DNA of 64,000 nt from Aphrocallistes beatrix (lineage: Eukaryota > Porifera > Hexactinellida > Sceptrulophora > Aphrocallistidae). The notes under the pieces were generated by a model, which was not told the DNA's origin, did no database searches, and saw only the letters and a list, made by a program, of their open reading frames with translations. Shown here piece after piece: positions 33,439 through 45,328 of the stretch (positions within the stretch are counted from its first letter, which is position 1; every line of letters starts with the position of its first letter). The position numbers and the translations under genes were made by a program. The stretch lies in NCBI GenBank assembly GCA_963281255.1, contig OY725489.1, positions 6,448,523 to 6,512,522 of the forward strand, in the 5' to 3' direction.

Positions 33439-35171
33439 CAGTACATAATATATCTAGTGATAATGGATATAGTGATATATTGGATATAGTGATAATTTGC
33501 TGCTTTAGATGTATCCCCAAGTAAATCCCATACAAATTTTATTGGATATAGTGATATCATTTATTGGATATAGTGATAATTTGTGCACCAGTACATATTC
33601 GAAAATCGATTTTGATCATTTTTGTTGTCACATAATTTATCTTTCTGCATTATAATTGACGCCTCATATCTACTTTTAATCATTACATATTAGCATCAAT
33701 TCTGACTACGTAGATGCTTTCTCCAGGGGGAATTTCATTTGTGGTTGTACCATAAGCTGACTTCATTATTATAACAACTTAACATACTTATTTTTACTTT
33801 TTATGTAGCGTATAATTATTTATTGGCATCATGGAAAATAATAAACAAAAGCGCAAATCACTTTCAGCGATGCAAAAGCTGGAAGTTATTGCAACGCTGA
33901 TGGGAGCGATAAGGTCAGGCTAACCATAATCGGCAAGTATGCTAACCCCCGTCCTCTTAAAGGTTGTATGCACGCCTTACCCGTCAACTACAGATCTAAC
34001 ACAAAAGCTTGGATGACAGCAGTATTGTTTACTGAATTCCTTGATGAATTCAATTCCAGAATGTGCAGAGAAAAGCGAAAGGTGTGTTTATTGATGGATA
34101 ACGCTTCAGTGCACAAACCAGACATGTCATGTTTGTCGCATGTAGAGTGTATTATGTTGCCCCCCAACACAACTAGTGTCATCCAACCTTGCGACTGTGG
34201 TATTATAATGAATATCAAGGCATTTTACCGAAAGAGTGTTATGGCATATGTTTTAGATCTGCTCGAGGATGGGAATTTAACCGGAGAAAAAATGTCTAAG
34301 GCTATTGATATCAAACAAACTATATTGTGGATTGCACTTGCATGGAGACAAGTGAAGTCGCAGACTATTATTAATTGCTTTGCAAAAGCATTTGGAACAT
34401 TGTCATTGGCTAACACCGAAATCACGTCTGAAGTCAATTCCAGTATTGGAGATAGTGAGTTTCCGCTGCCTCCAGAAGTATTTGATGATGATTTTTCTAA
34501 CTATGTCAATGTTGATTCAGATGAGCCGAGTCAGCCGACTATGGGAGAATTGACAATTGTTGATGCTGTAAATATCAGATTCATCTTCACTGTCACTTCC
34601 AATGATCTCAAGATCATTATCATCACCCATGTTGTTGACAGACACTATTTCATATTCCTGTTCTCTCTACATCAGAAATGTATAAAATGATCGAGAAGAT
34701 GAGAACATTCATGTCTCACCACAATCTCGATTCTCAAGGTGCGATTCTTTCAAAAATTGAAGATGGGGTACTCATTGTAGAAAGTGAATTGAAAAAGCAA
34801 TCCAGTCTAGATAAGTTTTATACGAAGTAGAACGTTGTTTTTTTTTCTACTTTTTACTTAAACTTTGACTTTTGTTTTCATAGTATTCCTCTTCAATACT
34901 CTTTTAGGTATTGCTTACTATAATTGTCCTAAATTGAGGTTTAATCATTTCATACATGGATTTATTAAATATTATGTGCAAACTTTACCTATAAAATTGA
35001 ATAATATGGTTATAGTGATCATATGGCTATAGTGATAATATGGATATAGTGATAATGGTTATAGTGATAATGAATATAGTGATATATTGGATATAGTGAT
35101 ATATGGTTATAGTGATAATTTTGACAAAAATTATGTGTCCCCACCATTATCACTATATCCATTATATACTG
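33439..35171 (+). mobile_element. Tigger element, internally deleted, 1733 bp
   Basis: Termini CAGTACATAATATATCTAGT and ATATCCATTATATACTG are inverted imperfectly and flanked by TA. Multiple ggatatagtgataa subterminal repeats lie at both ends (33450-33590 and 35000-35125). It encodes a broken transposase. Family of the MITE at 25903-26060. Confidence 0.92.
33831..34690 (+). pseudogene. Tigger/pogo transposase, HTH and first Asp deleted
   Basis: The native ATG at 33831 starts QKRKSLSAMQKLEVIATL, the beginning of the CENP-B-type HTH, but a stop follows after about 30 codons. Then a different frame opens with GKYANPRPLKG, followed by LPVNYRSNTKAWMTAV, KVCLLMDNASVHK (second catalytic Asp) and LPPNTTSVIQPCDCGIIMNI (third Asp, 31 residues later). 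A C-terminal region with acidic FDDDFSNYV ends at 34690. The middle of the HTH, the second DNA-binding domain and the first catalytic Asp are missing through an internal deletion, so it cannot transpose itself. Confidence 0.88.
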
Positions 35172-35215
35172 TATATATATATATACAAACATTAATCGAG
35201 TTTTAATAGTAAGGA

Positions 35216-35665
35216 TATATATGTTACGAATTGATTGATGAAACTGCTAGTCATAGAAAGCTAATTTTTGGCATGTCTTTTGGCTATGGCTCTAGTAAGT
35301 TCTGAGCTCAGAGCAAAATACCGACTCATCATGGAATTTTGACGTCATTGTCACATTTTTAAAAGTTAAGCAACAGAGTTATTCGAGTATGACTCAGCCA
35401 TTATAGGACTGCAACTATCATCAAAAAATGATGACTCATTACTTTGTTATGACGTCATCATTACGCATCAAAAATTTTATAATTGACAAATTTGGTGATT
35501 TTTCGAATGATATCGATTATCACAGTAGGACAGACATATTTGGAGATTCAATCTCCCTTATAATTAACTAATGTGACCCCAGGCGACCGAAGGGAGCCTC
35601 CGGAGGACACAAAGTGTCCGCCAGTGTCCGCCAGCCGCGCAGCGCAAGCAAGCGAAGCGCGCTTG
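35216..35665 (+). mobile_element. Family B Helitron, plus-strand partner
   Basis: Starts in the TA tract (tatatatgttacgaattg), has TGACGTCA at about 35342 and 35450, and ends GCGCGCTTG at 35665 followed by T. It has no 5' terminus of its own and is head-to-head with 32205-32943. The hairpin ends agtgtccgccagtgtccgcc, with a small duplication. Confidence 0.85.
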
Positions 35666-35812
35666 TATTCATGAATCTGTGTCGAAAAACAATGAAATTA
35701 GTGTAAATATTTAGAAAATAAAGCAGATCGGCTAGCCTATCTAAGATTTTCTTAACCATTAACCGAGATCGATGGCGGTTAGCCGGTTAACCGAATCCAG
35801 CCTTGTCGTCGA

Positions 35813-36315
35813 GATCTTACTTATATCTTTAAGCAAAGGTTTGCAGTGGTGGTGCTAAAATATGAATATATACATATAAAAACCTGAAGTAATGATATTT
35901 TGAGAAAATATGTTGTCGGTGCACATCTACACCTTAAAGAGATGGTACATGTGAAATTTGGTAAAAATCGGACTGTTAGATTTCGCAGTAGCGCGCGTAC
36001 GGATATACATACATACATACGGACGGACGAGATACTCTGTCCATGCCATAAGGGCATCTCCCTATAGGAGCTGCACTAAAAACTTTTTTCTAAGAGTTCT
36101 CTCTTGTTGCTTCTTGATTATGAAATTCACTTGTAGCGTAGTAGCAGAGTTGTGTACATACACTTATTATCATTGAATTGTACAGCGCACTGGACCTATA
36201 ATATGGAATCTCGCTATATAGTAAAGGTAGTTTAATATTTTATTATTATTATTATTATGATGATGATGATGATGATGATGATGATTATTATTATTATTAT
36301 TATTATTTATTATTA
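35813..36315. other. Spacer with microsatellites
   Basis: No gene. Contains catacatacata and ggacggacg runs (about 36009-36030) and (att)n(gat)n(tta)n at 36236-36315. Confidence 0.6.
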
Positions 36316-36690
36316 TCCGCAGAGTCGCCATGCGAGCGCCTGAAGTTACTCAATCTAACCTATTTTGGGAATTTTTTTATTTTATATAAATATTGTAAAC
36401 AAAAGTAAACAATAAATTTATCAAATCAATCTGAAAATATGATATTCGAAATCTACACCCCTAAACCCTTTGTCAACCGTTGAAAGCTAGACTCTAGCAT
36501 AATTTTCAAAATTCGTCAAATCGTGTGAAATATGTATCTAAAGGTGTGAAAATATACAAATATCCTTTTTACTGCCATACACCATCATATATAATTGAGT
36601 CATTTATTTAAGTTATTGCTTTGAAGTATTATTGACAATGACTTCCTATAATAGTGTCGTTTAATGATTTCTATTGTGAGAGTGAATAGA
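36316..36690 (-). mobile_element. Family A Helitron fragment
   Basis: One 141-bp-type unit and the ggtgtgaaaatata region; the GC-rich hairpin is cut at 36316 by the trinucleotide repeat, and the 5' end is missing. Confidence 0.75.
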
Positions 36691-36914
36691 ACCTTCAAGG
36701 TTCATCTAAACAATATCACATTCACTCACTAATTAACACTATTTAATAAAGAAAATCCTCCAAATTCATAACATGTTCATATAATATATCTGCCTACACT
36801 TACGACGAATTCTCTGTTCACAGTTCCAGTGTTTCTATAATTGAATAAACAAACTTCTTATAATGCTAAAATACTTAGTAAAACCATTATTTTGATCATG
36901 AAGTTCTGGTTGTA

Positions 36915-38259
36915 TCCTTACTATTAAAACTCGATTAATGTATACACGTATATGTGTATATATATACGTATATATCTGTAATGAATTGATTGAAGAAACT
37001 GCCAGGCGTAGAAAGCTGATTTTTGGCATGTGGGAGTCTTTTGGCTATGGCTCAAGTTCTGAGCTCATCATGGAATATGGAGGGTGATTCAGTGTTTTCA
37101 TCCCTATATCCTTGATGTATGCGGTGACTTGTTTAGTTTTATGGCTACTGGCATTGTCATGTAGAAGTTTTAATCCACGAGAACCAGTTCTTGGCCGACG
37201 CTCTGTGTAGTGTTTACTGACTTCTGCGAGCACATTAGTGCAATAAAAGTCTCCAGTAACATTCTGGCCCTTCGGAACTCAAACTTGAGCAACTGGGCTG
37301 TAGCCTTCAAATGCAATTGCGTACATTACCTTTTTTACACGGAAATCTGGACGCGGTTTTTTAGGTCGGGGTTCGCCCGGATGCAGTCAACCCTTAGATT
37401 TTTTCTTGGATTTAGGTTGTGAATAGTAAATCCAAGTTTCATCTATGGTTACTATCTCATACAGTCGCCTTGCATCAAAATTTTCGTAATGTAGAAGATT
37501 TTCACAACATTCTACCCTCTGTTTCATATGGGCCTCTGACAGCAAATACGGCAACCACCGAGCGGAAACCTTCCTTACTCCGAGATCTTCCTTCAGAATG
37601 CGGTAAATACTTCCCGTTGAGATATCCGTATACTTAGAAATCTCTTCAATAGAGCAGCAAGGGTCATTTCGAAGAAATTCACCAACTAACTCATTTGAGA
37701 GTTCTCAAGTTCCAGATTTAGGCCTACCAGTCCGAGGATCATCTTCAATGCAGTCTCTTCCCTCTCTAAATAGTTGAGCCCATCTTCTAACCGTGGAATA
37801 AGCAAGTGCTTGATCTTCACAAACTTCCACGAGATCATTGTGGATGTTCCTGTTCGAATCTTTTAGCACAGTGAACGAAACTTGATATACGCCCTTTGCT
37901 CTTACTCAATAATTGATGATTTTGAAGCCATAAATGTATAAGTAGCCAAAACTGACAATTTTGAAATGATGATTATAAGAAAAATACTTATACTATCTTA
38001 AAATTTCTTTTAGATATTAGGAGAGAATGGGTAATGCTATCTGGATTATATTAATTGGTGCATTACATATACACTAGCTGTCAAAAATCAATAGTGATCA
38101 GTGCTTTTGAAATGACCTAAGTATAACAGTAAGACAGACGTATTAAGACATGTTATCTTCCTTATAATTAACCAATGTGACCCCAGGCGACCGAAGGGAG
38201 CCTCCGGCAGACACAAAGTGTCTGCCAGCGGAGCAGCGCAAGCAAGCGAAGCGCGCTTG
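36915..38259 (+). mobile_element. Family B Helitron split by a mariner relic
   Basis: 5' end TCCTTACTATTAAAACTCGA at 36915 (A before it). The body runs to about 37080, then about 1 kb of mariner-like sequence, then the 3' region 38105-38259 ending GCGCGCTTG. The 3' hairpin ggcagacacaaagtgtctgcc shows a compensating pair change relative to other copies. Confidence 0.85.
37085..37931 (-). pseudogene. mariner transposase relic
   Basis: Starts MASKSSIIE at 37931 (stop at the tenth codon) and runs in shifted frames through the HTH and DDPRTGRPK-like signature (about 37725-37740). Near the end it reads LKLLHDNASSHKTKQVTAYI and TLNHPPYS, after which it is fused to Helitron sequence and the final catalytic Asp is lost. 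Many stops. Related to the element at 22458-23997. Confidence 0.8.
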
Positions 38260-38405
38260 TTGTTTTGAAAATGAATTTCATTATACTTTACAAGTTGGAA
38301 AGATTTCTATCTGTGGTATCATTCATTAGATTTTGAAAAAAGACAACCAACAAATTTGGGCATTTTATTACAGGCTAACCTTTTTGTTTATATACTATAT
38401 ATACT

Positions 38406-39267
38406 CATAGCCTACTCTAATAATGCCTCACAGTAAAATAACCAAGGATGCGGTAAAAGCCGAATGGATTAATACACGATTAGCCTAAAATCGTTAACCA
38501 TGCAGAATAGGCATTAAGAATGTATTACCAGCGTATATAAACATGGTATCAAAGTGTATATATCCGTTGTCAAATTTTGATTAGTCATATCATTGCGCAA
38601 CAGGTCATTTTAAGCACTATTTTGCCAATTTTCTAAGCTGTTTTAAGCCTGCTTGTAAATGTTATTATTAAGGTAGAATTTTTGTGTAGAAATAAGATTA
38701 TTACGAGTTGATTTGAAAAATTTAGAATTTTTCAATAGAATGTTGTTACATTCCTGCGTTGCTATGGTAAAGCATTTTGATCAGTTTGAGCCATATCCTG
38801 CAAACTGTAAGAACTAGGTCAAATTTGATCGTATTTGATAGGCAATTGGTTACTTCCTATTAGATAATAATACAAATTTTACTTCTAAATTCACAAACTA
38901 CAGAGTTATGCGACAATTTAGTGTTTTGGTCACATTCTTAAAATCAACCCATAACTCAAAACTCGTTGAATTTAGAGGTTCATGTTGTATTATCACCTAA
39001 TAGGAAGTACTATATTGCCTATCAGACACGACCAAATTTGGAGCTCTAGTCATTGCAGTTTGCATGAAATGGCCCAAACTGACCGAAATGCTTTACCATA
39101 GCAACGTAGGAATATAACAACATTCCATTGAAAATTTCTAAATTATTCAAATCACCTTGTACAAATCTTGGTTCTACACAAAAATCACACCTTAATACCA
39201 TGTAGAAATAGGGTTAAAACAGCTTAGAAAATCGCTAAAATTGTCCTTAGAATGACCTGTTGCGCGA
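38406..39267. mobile_element. Long-arm foldback, copy 1 (right-truncated)
   Basis: Begins catagcctactctaataatg and follows copy 2 closely (cgcaacaggtcattttaagc, ttgttacattcctgcgttgc). It stops at 39267 at a Helitron fragment, missing about 200 bp. Confidence 0.88.
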
Positions 39268-39420
39268 TGATTAAAAGGTGACAATGACGTCATAATTCCA
39301 TGATGAGTCAATATTTTCGACTTAGTGGAGCCATAGCCAAAAAACTCCCACATACCAAAAAACAGCTTTCTGTGCAGTTTCTTCAATCAATTATATATAT
39401 ATATATCGAGCTTTATAGTA
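39268..39420 (-). mobile_element. Family B Helitron 5' fragment
   Basis: Contains TGACGTCA (about 39286), cccacataccaaaaaacagc, gcagtttcttcaatcaatta and a short (TA)n. The 5' terminus is diverged. Sandwiched between two foldback copies. Confidence 0.75.
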
Positions 39421-39425
39421 TACAT

Positions 39426-40491
39426 CATAGCCTACTCTAATAATGCCTCACAGTAAAATAACCAAGGATGCGGTAATAGCCGAATGGATTAATACACGAT
39501 TAGCCTAAAATCGTTAATCATGTAGGATAGGCATTAAGAATGTATTACTAGCATATATAAACATGGCATCAAATAACATATATCCGTTGTCAAAATTTCG
39601 ATTCGTCATCATATCATTGCGCAACAGGTCATTTTAAGCACGATTTTGGCAATTTTCTAAGCTGTTTTAACCCTATTTCTAAATGGTATTAAGGTGTGAT
39701 TTTTGTGTAGAACCAAGATTAGTACGAGTTGATTTGAAAAATTTAGAATTTTTCAATGGAATGTTGTTACATTCCTGCGTTGCTATGGTAAAGCATTTTG
39801 GTCAGTTTGGGCCATATCCTGCAAACTGTAAGAACTAGGTCTTCAAATTTGATTTTATTTGATAGGCAATTGGCTACTTCCTATTAGGTAATAATACAAT
39901 TTAAACTTCTAAATTCACAGACTATAGAGTTATGAGACAATTTAGTGTTTTGGCCACATTCTTAAAATCAACCATAACTAAAAACTCGTTGAATTTAGAA
40001 GTTCAAGTTGTATTAACACCTAATAGGAAGTAGGCCATTGCCTATCAAACACGATCGAATTTGAAGATCTAGCTACTACAGTTTGCACGAAATGGCCTAA
40101 ACTGACCAAAATGCTTTACCATAGCAACGCAGGAATGTAACAACATTCCATTGAAAAATTCTAAATTTTTCAAATCAACTCGTACTCTTCTTGGTCCTAC
40201 ACAAAAATCACACCTTAATACCATTTAGAAATAGGGTTAAAACAACTTAGAAAATCGCTAAAATTGTCCTTAGAATGACCTGTTGCGCAATGATATGATG
40301 ACTAATCGAAATTTTTCCAACGGATATATGTACTTTGATATCATATTTATATATGCTGGTAATACATTCTTAATGGCTATTCTGCATGGTTAACGATTTC
40401 AGGCTAATCGTGTATTAATCCATTCGGCTACTACTTCATCCCTATTCCATGATTTTCAGTCTACTGTGAGGCATTATTAGAGTAGGCTATG
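39426..40491. mobile_element. Long-arm foldback, copy 2 (complete, 1066 bp)
   Basis: Ends catagcctactctaataatg / cattattagagtaggctatg. The arms mirror each other for roughly 450 bp each (cattgcgcaacaggtcattt on the left, aatgacctgttgcgcaatga on the right). No ORF; superfamily unknown. Confidence 0.9.
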
Positions 40492-40927
40492 TATAGATAA
40501 TAATTCATTGATATAAACTATCTACGTACTTATTGATAATAAATTGGCCGTTTCTGCCTTTTGGCTTCATCAGCAGTGTAGTTTAACACTGGACGGCACA
40601 ACACAACTGCCGTTACAACACAAAACATAAACTACAGTGATTATCAAAGGGTCAGGAAAATCTCCATCCTATTGATCATCACTGGAACTCAGGACAAATT
40701 ATTTAATACAAAAATTAATAAAGTTGGTTGCTTGAAACTACAATAAAAATTCCAATAAATTAGAATAATATTTCAAACAATGATTATTTAGGAATCACAC
40801 TCAAAATAACTTAGTAAAATGAATAATACTTCGATCACAAACCAAATATAGATACAGTTCTTTAATATACAAGTATGTACATGCAGCGTAATTGATTCGT
40901 ACAAATAAGTAGTAACCTACAAACTAT
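40492..40927. other. AT-rich spacer
   Basis: No gene or repeat recognised. Confidence 0.5.
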
Positions 40928-41365
40928 CCATACTATTAAAACTCAATTAAATAATGTTTGTGTATATATCCATACTATTAAAACTCGATTAATGTGTGTG
41001 TATGTCATGAATTAATTGGAGAAACTACAAAGCACAGAATACTGAGTTTTGGCATGTGGGAGTCTTTTTGCTATGGCTCCACTAAGTTCTGACCTCAAAC
41101 CAAAATGTCGACTCATCATGGAATTATGACGTTGTTGTATATAATTAGAAATTTCAGTTTTTCTACCATAACTCAGCCATTTTAAGCGATCGAAGTCTGA
41201 AATTTTAATAGAATATGTATATTAATATATCTCACATATAAAACAACTATAATAAAAAATGATGACCCATCACTCTTTTATGACGTCATCATTACGCATC
41301 AAAATTTTTAAAATTGACTAATTTGGTGATTTTTCGTGCGATATCAATTATAACAGTAGGACGTA
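40928..41365 (+). mobile_element. Family B Helitron with doubled 5' end
   Basis: TCCATACTATTAAAACTC occurs at 40928 and again at 40970. It is followed by the usual body with TGACGTCA near 41280, truncated at about 41365 before the 3' hairpins. Confidence 0.85.
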
Positions 41366-41499
41366 GGATATATAAGTTTATGGGGGACCCCTAAGAAGTT
41401 TCTATGTGTCATAAAATGATTGTGAAAAAAGTTTCAGGTATTTATGAAGTGATTTAGGGGTCCCGCAATGGCTTCGTAAATTTTAAGATTATAAAAAAA

Positions 41500-41632
41500 G
41501 TGAAGACAATGACGTCATAATTCCATGATGAGTCGACATTTTCGTCTCATAGCAAAAAGACTCTCACATGCAAAAAATTTCTGTGACTGGCAGTTTCTTC
41601 AATCAATTCGTTACATACGTATATATATATAT
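41500..41632 (-). mobile_element. Family B Helitron fragment
   Basis: TGACGTCA (41511), cttcaatcaattcgttacat and a short TA run. Both ends missing. Confidence 0.75.
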
Positions 41633-41815
41633 GACGCTCCTTTGGGTGTATGATTTTAAGCTGAAAAGTGTTTAAGCGCATAAAAATTCAGAAAAATACC
41701 CAATTTACCCAATATTAAAATGTCATTTAGCGATTTAGGCGTATGAAAATTTAGAAATTTTAGATTAGGAGCGTATCTCTGGATGGCTGTATAATACCCT
41801 GATATATAGTATATA

Positions 41816-42439
41816 CACTGCCTGAACAAAAGTATTCGCACACCATATCATAGGCGCCGAACCCGGGGAGGCTGGGGGGCTCAAGCCCCACCTGGAATCG
41901 AAGATGGCCCATAGACGCAACACAAATTTTAGTGCTGAGCCCCCCCCTAGAACGCCAAAATTACCTTCAGATTTCAAAAAGTTCGGCTCCCTGCACCCTA
42001 TAATTCTCCATAGAAATAGTTATAATATTGATTTATTTAGCGAGTCAAGGTATTTAATCGGTAAGAGATACGCTTAATTTAACTTCAAATTCGAATTCTC
42101 CATATTCGAATTACTCACTTTTTAATCTTTCAACTTGTTTACACTCCCGCAAGGTGAAAAATTTTAAAACTATGCCACCTCATCCCACCAATGCCATCAT
42201 ATATAATGGTGATCACTCGCAACATGTGGCATAGGAAAGCAAATGCTGAAAATACTGAATCTTGAAGAAGAGTAATTAAGTTGAAAACTTATAAAGTGAG
42301 TAATTTTAATGTGAAGAATTCGAATTTGAAGTCAAATTAAGTGCATCTCTCACAAATTAAAAATTCTTGAAACACTAAATAAATCAGTATTATAACCATT
42401 TGTATGGGGAATTATGGGGTGTACGAATACTTTTGTTCA

Positions 42440-42442
<3 letters not shown>
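41816..42442. mobile_element. Tc1-like MITE containing an hAT MITE
   Basis: Ends CACTGCCTGAACAAAAGTAT and tacgaatacttttgttcagg are inverted, with TA on the left and a TA-rich flank on the right. Arms continue inward (aattctccat/ccattt block). It is interrupted at 41849-41993 by a small hAT. Its outer sequence suggests Tc1/mariner mobilisation. Confidence 0.8.
41849..41993. mobile_element. hAT MITE, 145 bp
   Basis: Ends CATAGGCGCCGAACCC and GTTCGGCTCCCTG are partly inverted. Flanks caccatat (41841-41848) and caccctat (41994-42001) are an 8-bp duplication with one mismatch. Confidence 0.7.
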
Positions 42443-42477
<35 letters not shown>

Positions 42478-42939
42478 GATCATTATTTTCGATTAAAATA
42501 CCTCCAAGACTTACCATCCAAGTCGCTGATATGATAAAACCCTTCTACCAGTGTTCATTCCGTTTCTTTGGGGGTGCGAAGTTTGTTTATTCCCTTACGA
42601 CAGTTTAATCTTGAACAATGACATTCTAGGGTTTATATTCATATAATGACTTAAATGGACACTATTCCGAACTTAAAATGCTCACTTTCTCTCTTCCATT
42701 CAAAATATGATAAAGAACTTACGTACTTCTAGATCAAATGTAGCACTTTGTATATTGAATTAGCAAATAAACTGATTGAGAGATCCTAGCATCTGATTTT
42801 GAGTTTTGATATTCCTGCTGATGCATATTTTATATTGTTTACGTATATTATATTGTATTTAGCTTACTCCAGAGATATGCATGCTAGATGAATTCATCGA
42901 ATCCAAATCTGGTGATCTTCCTTGTGTACATTCACTATT
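42443..42939. other. AT-rich spacer
   Basis: Starts with the right-hand (TA)n tract; otherwise no recognisable feature. Confidence 0.5.
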
Positions 42940-43415
42940 GATAGTACTGTTGCATGATATCTTGAGATCGTAATATTATGAGATATCGTAGTATTCTGAG
43001 ATTTTGTTTGGCTTACTCAAATGGCCTTGTGGTTCAATCGGTTTCATTGTGGCACTAAATTGTGGTACATGACAAAATTTGATGGCACGCGACACAAATT
43101 AGTGGCGCGCGCGACACAATTTACTATGTGGATATGGACCATAAATTATTAAAATATAATTGATCCATGGTCCACATGGGGTTTACCGTAGTAAATTATG
43201 TCGCGTGCCATCAAATTTTGTCATGTGCCACAATTTAGTGCCACAATGAAACCGATTGAACTACAAGGCCATTTGAGTAAGCCTTACAAAATCTCGGAAT
43301 GCTACGATATCTCAAAATATTACGTTCTCAAGATATCACGGGTACTAAATTATCCATGGTTACTTAATACTAGGATCTCAAGATATCATGCAACAGTACT
43401 AAAATCATTAAGCGA
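42940..43415. mobile_element. Foldback, arms about 200 bp
   Basis: Left arm (gttgcatgatatcttgagat ... ggttcaatcggtttcattgt ... gatggcacgcgacac) is mirrored by the right arm (gtcgcgtgccatcaaatttt ... caatgaaaccgattgaacta ... tctcaagatatcatgcaaca). The ORF at 43198-43428 simply reads the right arm. Confidence 0.88.
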
Positions 43416-44210
43416 AAGTAGTACATGATCGAACATATGCTAAGAAATATACAGTTTAGGCAATACGAAAATAAATGGTTCGCAGCATGCGAAGACATCG
43501 GAGTAAATTTGATTAATCTTTGCCAACAAAGTATGCTGCAGATCTTCAGGATTAAATGAAAATAATGTCAAACTTTTCATAGGAATTAATTTAGCAAATG
43601 ATCAGTAGTAGGCATCAGCTCTTATTTGAATCGTATAAAAATCACAATATTAATTAGCCTCGATAAAGTGAAAATATATATCCTAATATACACATAATAA
43701 ATCATAAAATGAGAAATCTCACCTACCTCCAACAAACTTGAGCTGATGAAAGTTTCTCAGCACAATCAATGTACTCTCCTCTGAAATACTGATTTGGGTT
43801 CATTATCAAATTAAATTTTTCAAAATTTACATCCAAACATGGAAAGGTGCTTTTCTAGGTGTCAAATTTCTAGATTGTCAAGCATGTGAGCAAATTCATG
43901 AGGGTTCGATTAGCATTTGAAGCAACACAACTGCTTATGAAATATTAAAAGAAGGTAATACTTAAACCAATGAAATACTATTAAACAACTCCTCTTTTTG
44001 GTTTAAGATCAAACCAAACCTAAAATTTTCTTCAATCTTCAATGTAGTAAATAATACCGCCCACTCAATATGCATATAAGAGGCAGAACTCGGAAATTTA
44101 ATCAGCATTATGAGGAAACAGTTCGTTCAGATGAGTGAGTTGATCTATCCCGTTTATGATCGCTATTCAATCTATCTAAGCTGCTATTTAAGATCAGGTT
44201 AAGAACTATC
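43416..44210. other. AT-rich region without recognised features
   Basis: No ORF, tandem array or element end identified. Confidence 0.5.
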
Positions 44211-44244
44211 ATACCTACTATTAAAACTCGATTGATGCATATAT
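44211..44244 (+). mobile_element. Family B Helitron 5' terminus
   Basis: tcatacctactattaaaactcgattgatg is followed by a TA run. The continuation (cttaacgaattgattgaaag) is found at 44757, after an inserted element. Nothing of the rest of the body. Confidence 0.7.
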
Positions 44245-44736
44245 CAAGGTTGCAACCGAATAGTTCAATATTTGGTTAGACCAAATACTATTTAGCAAAT
44301 AGTTGACATTCGGTTGGGACCCGATTATCAGTATTCTTCGTATTCAGTTAGAGTAACCGAATATGATCAGTATCCGTATTCGGTTAGAGAATATTCATGA
44401 ATATTTATATCCAGTTTAATCGGTTTCAACCTTGGTGATAATATATTTCCCAACTGATTTGCCTATAATACCTAGTCGTTATCTGTGAAATAGGTCAACA
44501 TGCAGTACTAAAACAATGTACATTCGTCTTTTTAAAATTATTTCAGCTGCGCAGTATTATACTTTATAAAGTACTAGAACATTACAGTCAGGATCGCTTA
44601 TTCTGAACCCGCTTAATATGAACATTTTTTTATAATGGACTAACCTCCTGGTCCCAATTTCACTTTTCAGTATTCGTACTTGGTTAGGGGACTATTCATG
44701 GATACTGAGATTCGGTTCAATCGGTATCAACCTTAG
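44245..44736. mobile_element. Insertion in the Helitron TA tract
   Basis: Left end caaggttgcaaccgaatag and right end cggtatcaaccttag are imperfectly inverted. An additional similar end (cggtttcaaccttg) is at about 44418-44431, so this may be two related MITEs. attcggttaga motifs repeat inside. Confidence 0.6.
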
Positions 44737-45328
44737 TATACGTATATATATATATATCCTTAACGAATTGATTGAAAGTACCATGGATATGAGTTTTTTA
44801 TTGAGATAAAAAATATTCTTTATGAGACAACGATATATATAATCCATCATTGCAAATAAATTGAGAAAAGCAGGCCATTGGGAATGAAAAATAATTAAAA
44901 TAATCCTCCCTATTTTTGATTAAAAAGAGGTACCGGATATCTATTTGTCTATGTATAATACATCAGCAACATTTGTTGCAGAACTTTTGAGACACCCTGT
45001 ATATTGTAACGAATTGATAGAAGAAACTTTTTTAAACAAAAGTACATCGAAAGAGAATAAATTTCGACCATTTTGTAAAAATACGTAACATTATAGTATA
45101 TGTAGTAACATTATTTATTGGAGTAAAATAATTATCTCACCGTTCTGTAGCGCTTTAAAAATGTAGAAAACATTGATAAAATTCAATTTGAATAAATCGA
45201 AAAAAGTATTGAATCGATTTAAAAATTACTTAAATTAGAGGATAAGTACTGGTAAAATATTCTAGCAAAAGACTCGATTAGAGAATCATAAAAAATATTG
45301 AAAATTAGAGTATAAAATAGTTTTAGGG

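Larger units (their letters stand above)
32944..35215 (-). mobile_element. Family B Helitron interrupted by Tigger
   Basis: 3' end at 32944 (minus GCGTGCTTG), 5' end TCCTTACTATTAAAACTCGA at 35215. A at 32943 and T at 35216 are the target. The 1733-bp Tigger (33439-35171) sits in its TA tract. Helitron sequence proper is about 535 bp. Confidence 0.92.
31931..35804. mobile_element. hAT-type non-autonomous element hosting a nest
   Basis: Left end CAGGGCAGGGGTTGGTTAAC; right end ggttaaccgaatCCAGCCTT. Flanks gtcgttga (31923-31930) and gtcgtcga (35805-35812) are an 8-bp duplication with one mismatch. Native sequence is only about 31931-32204 and 35666-35804; the rest is inserted Helitrons, a Tigger and a MITE. 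Confidence 0.75.

Noticed and set aside
36001..36040. catacatac / ggacggacg tract as a SINE or LINE tail
   Set aside because: No A/B boxes, RT or poly(A)-like structure nearby to support it.
43198..43428. 76-codon ORF
   Set aside because: Lies entirely in one arm of a foldback.
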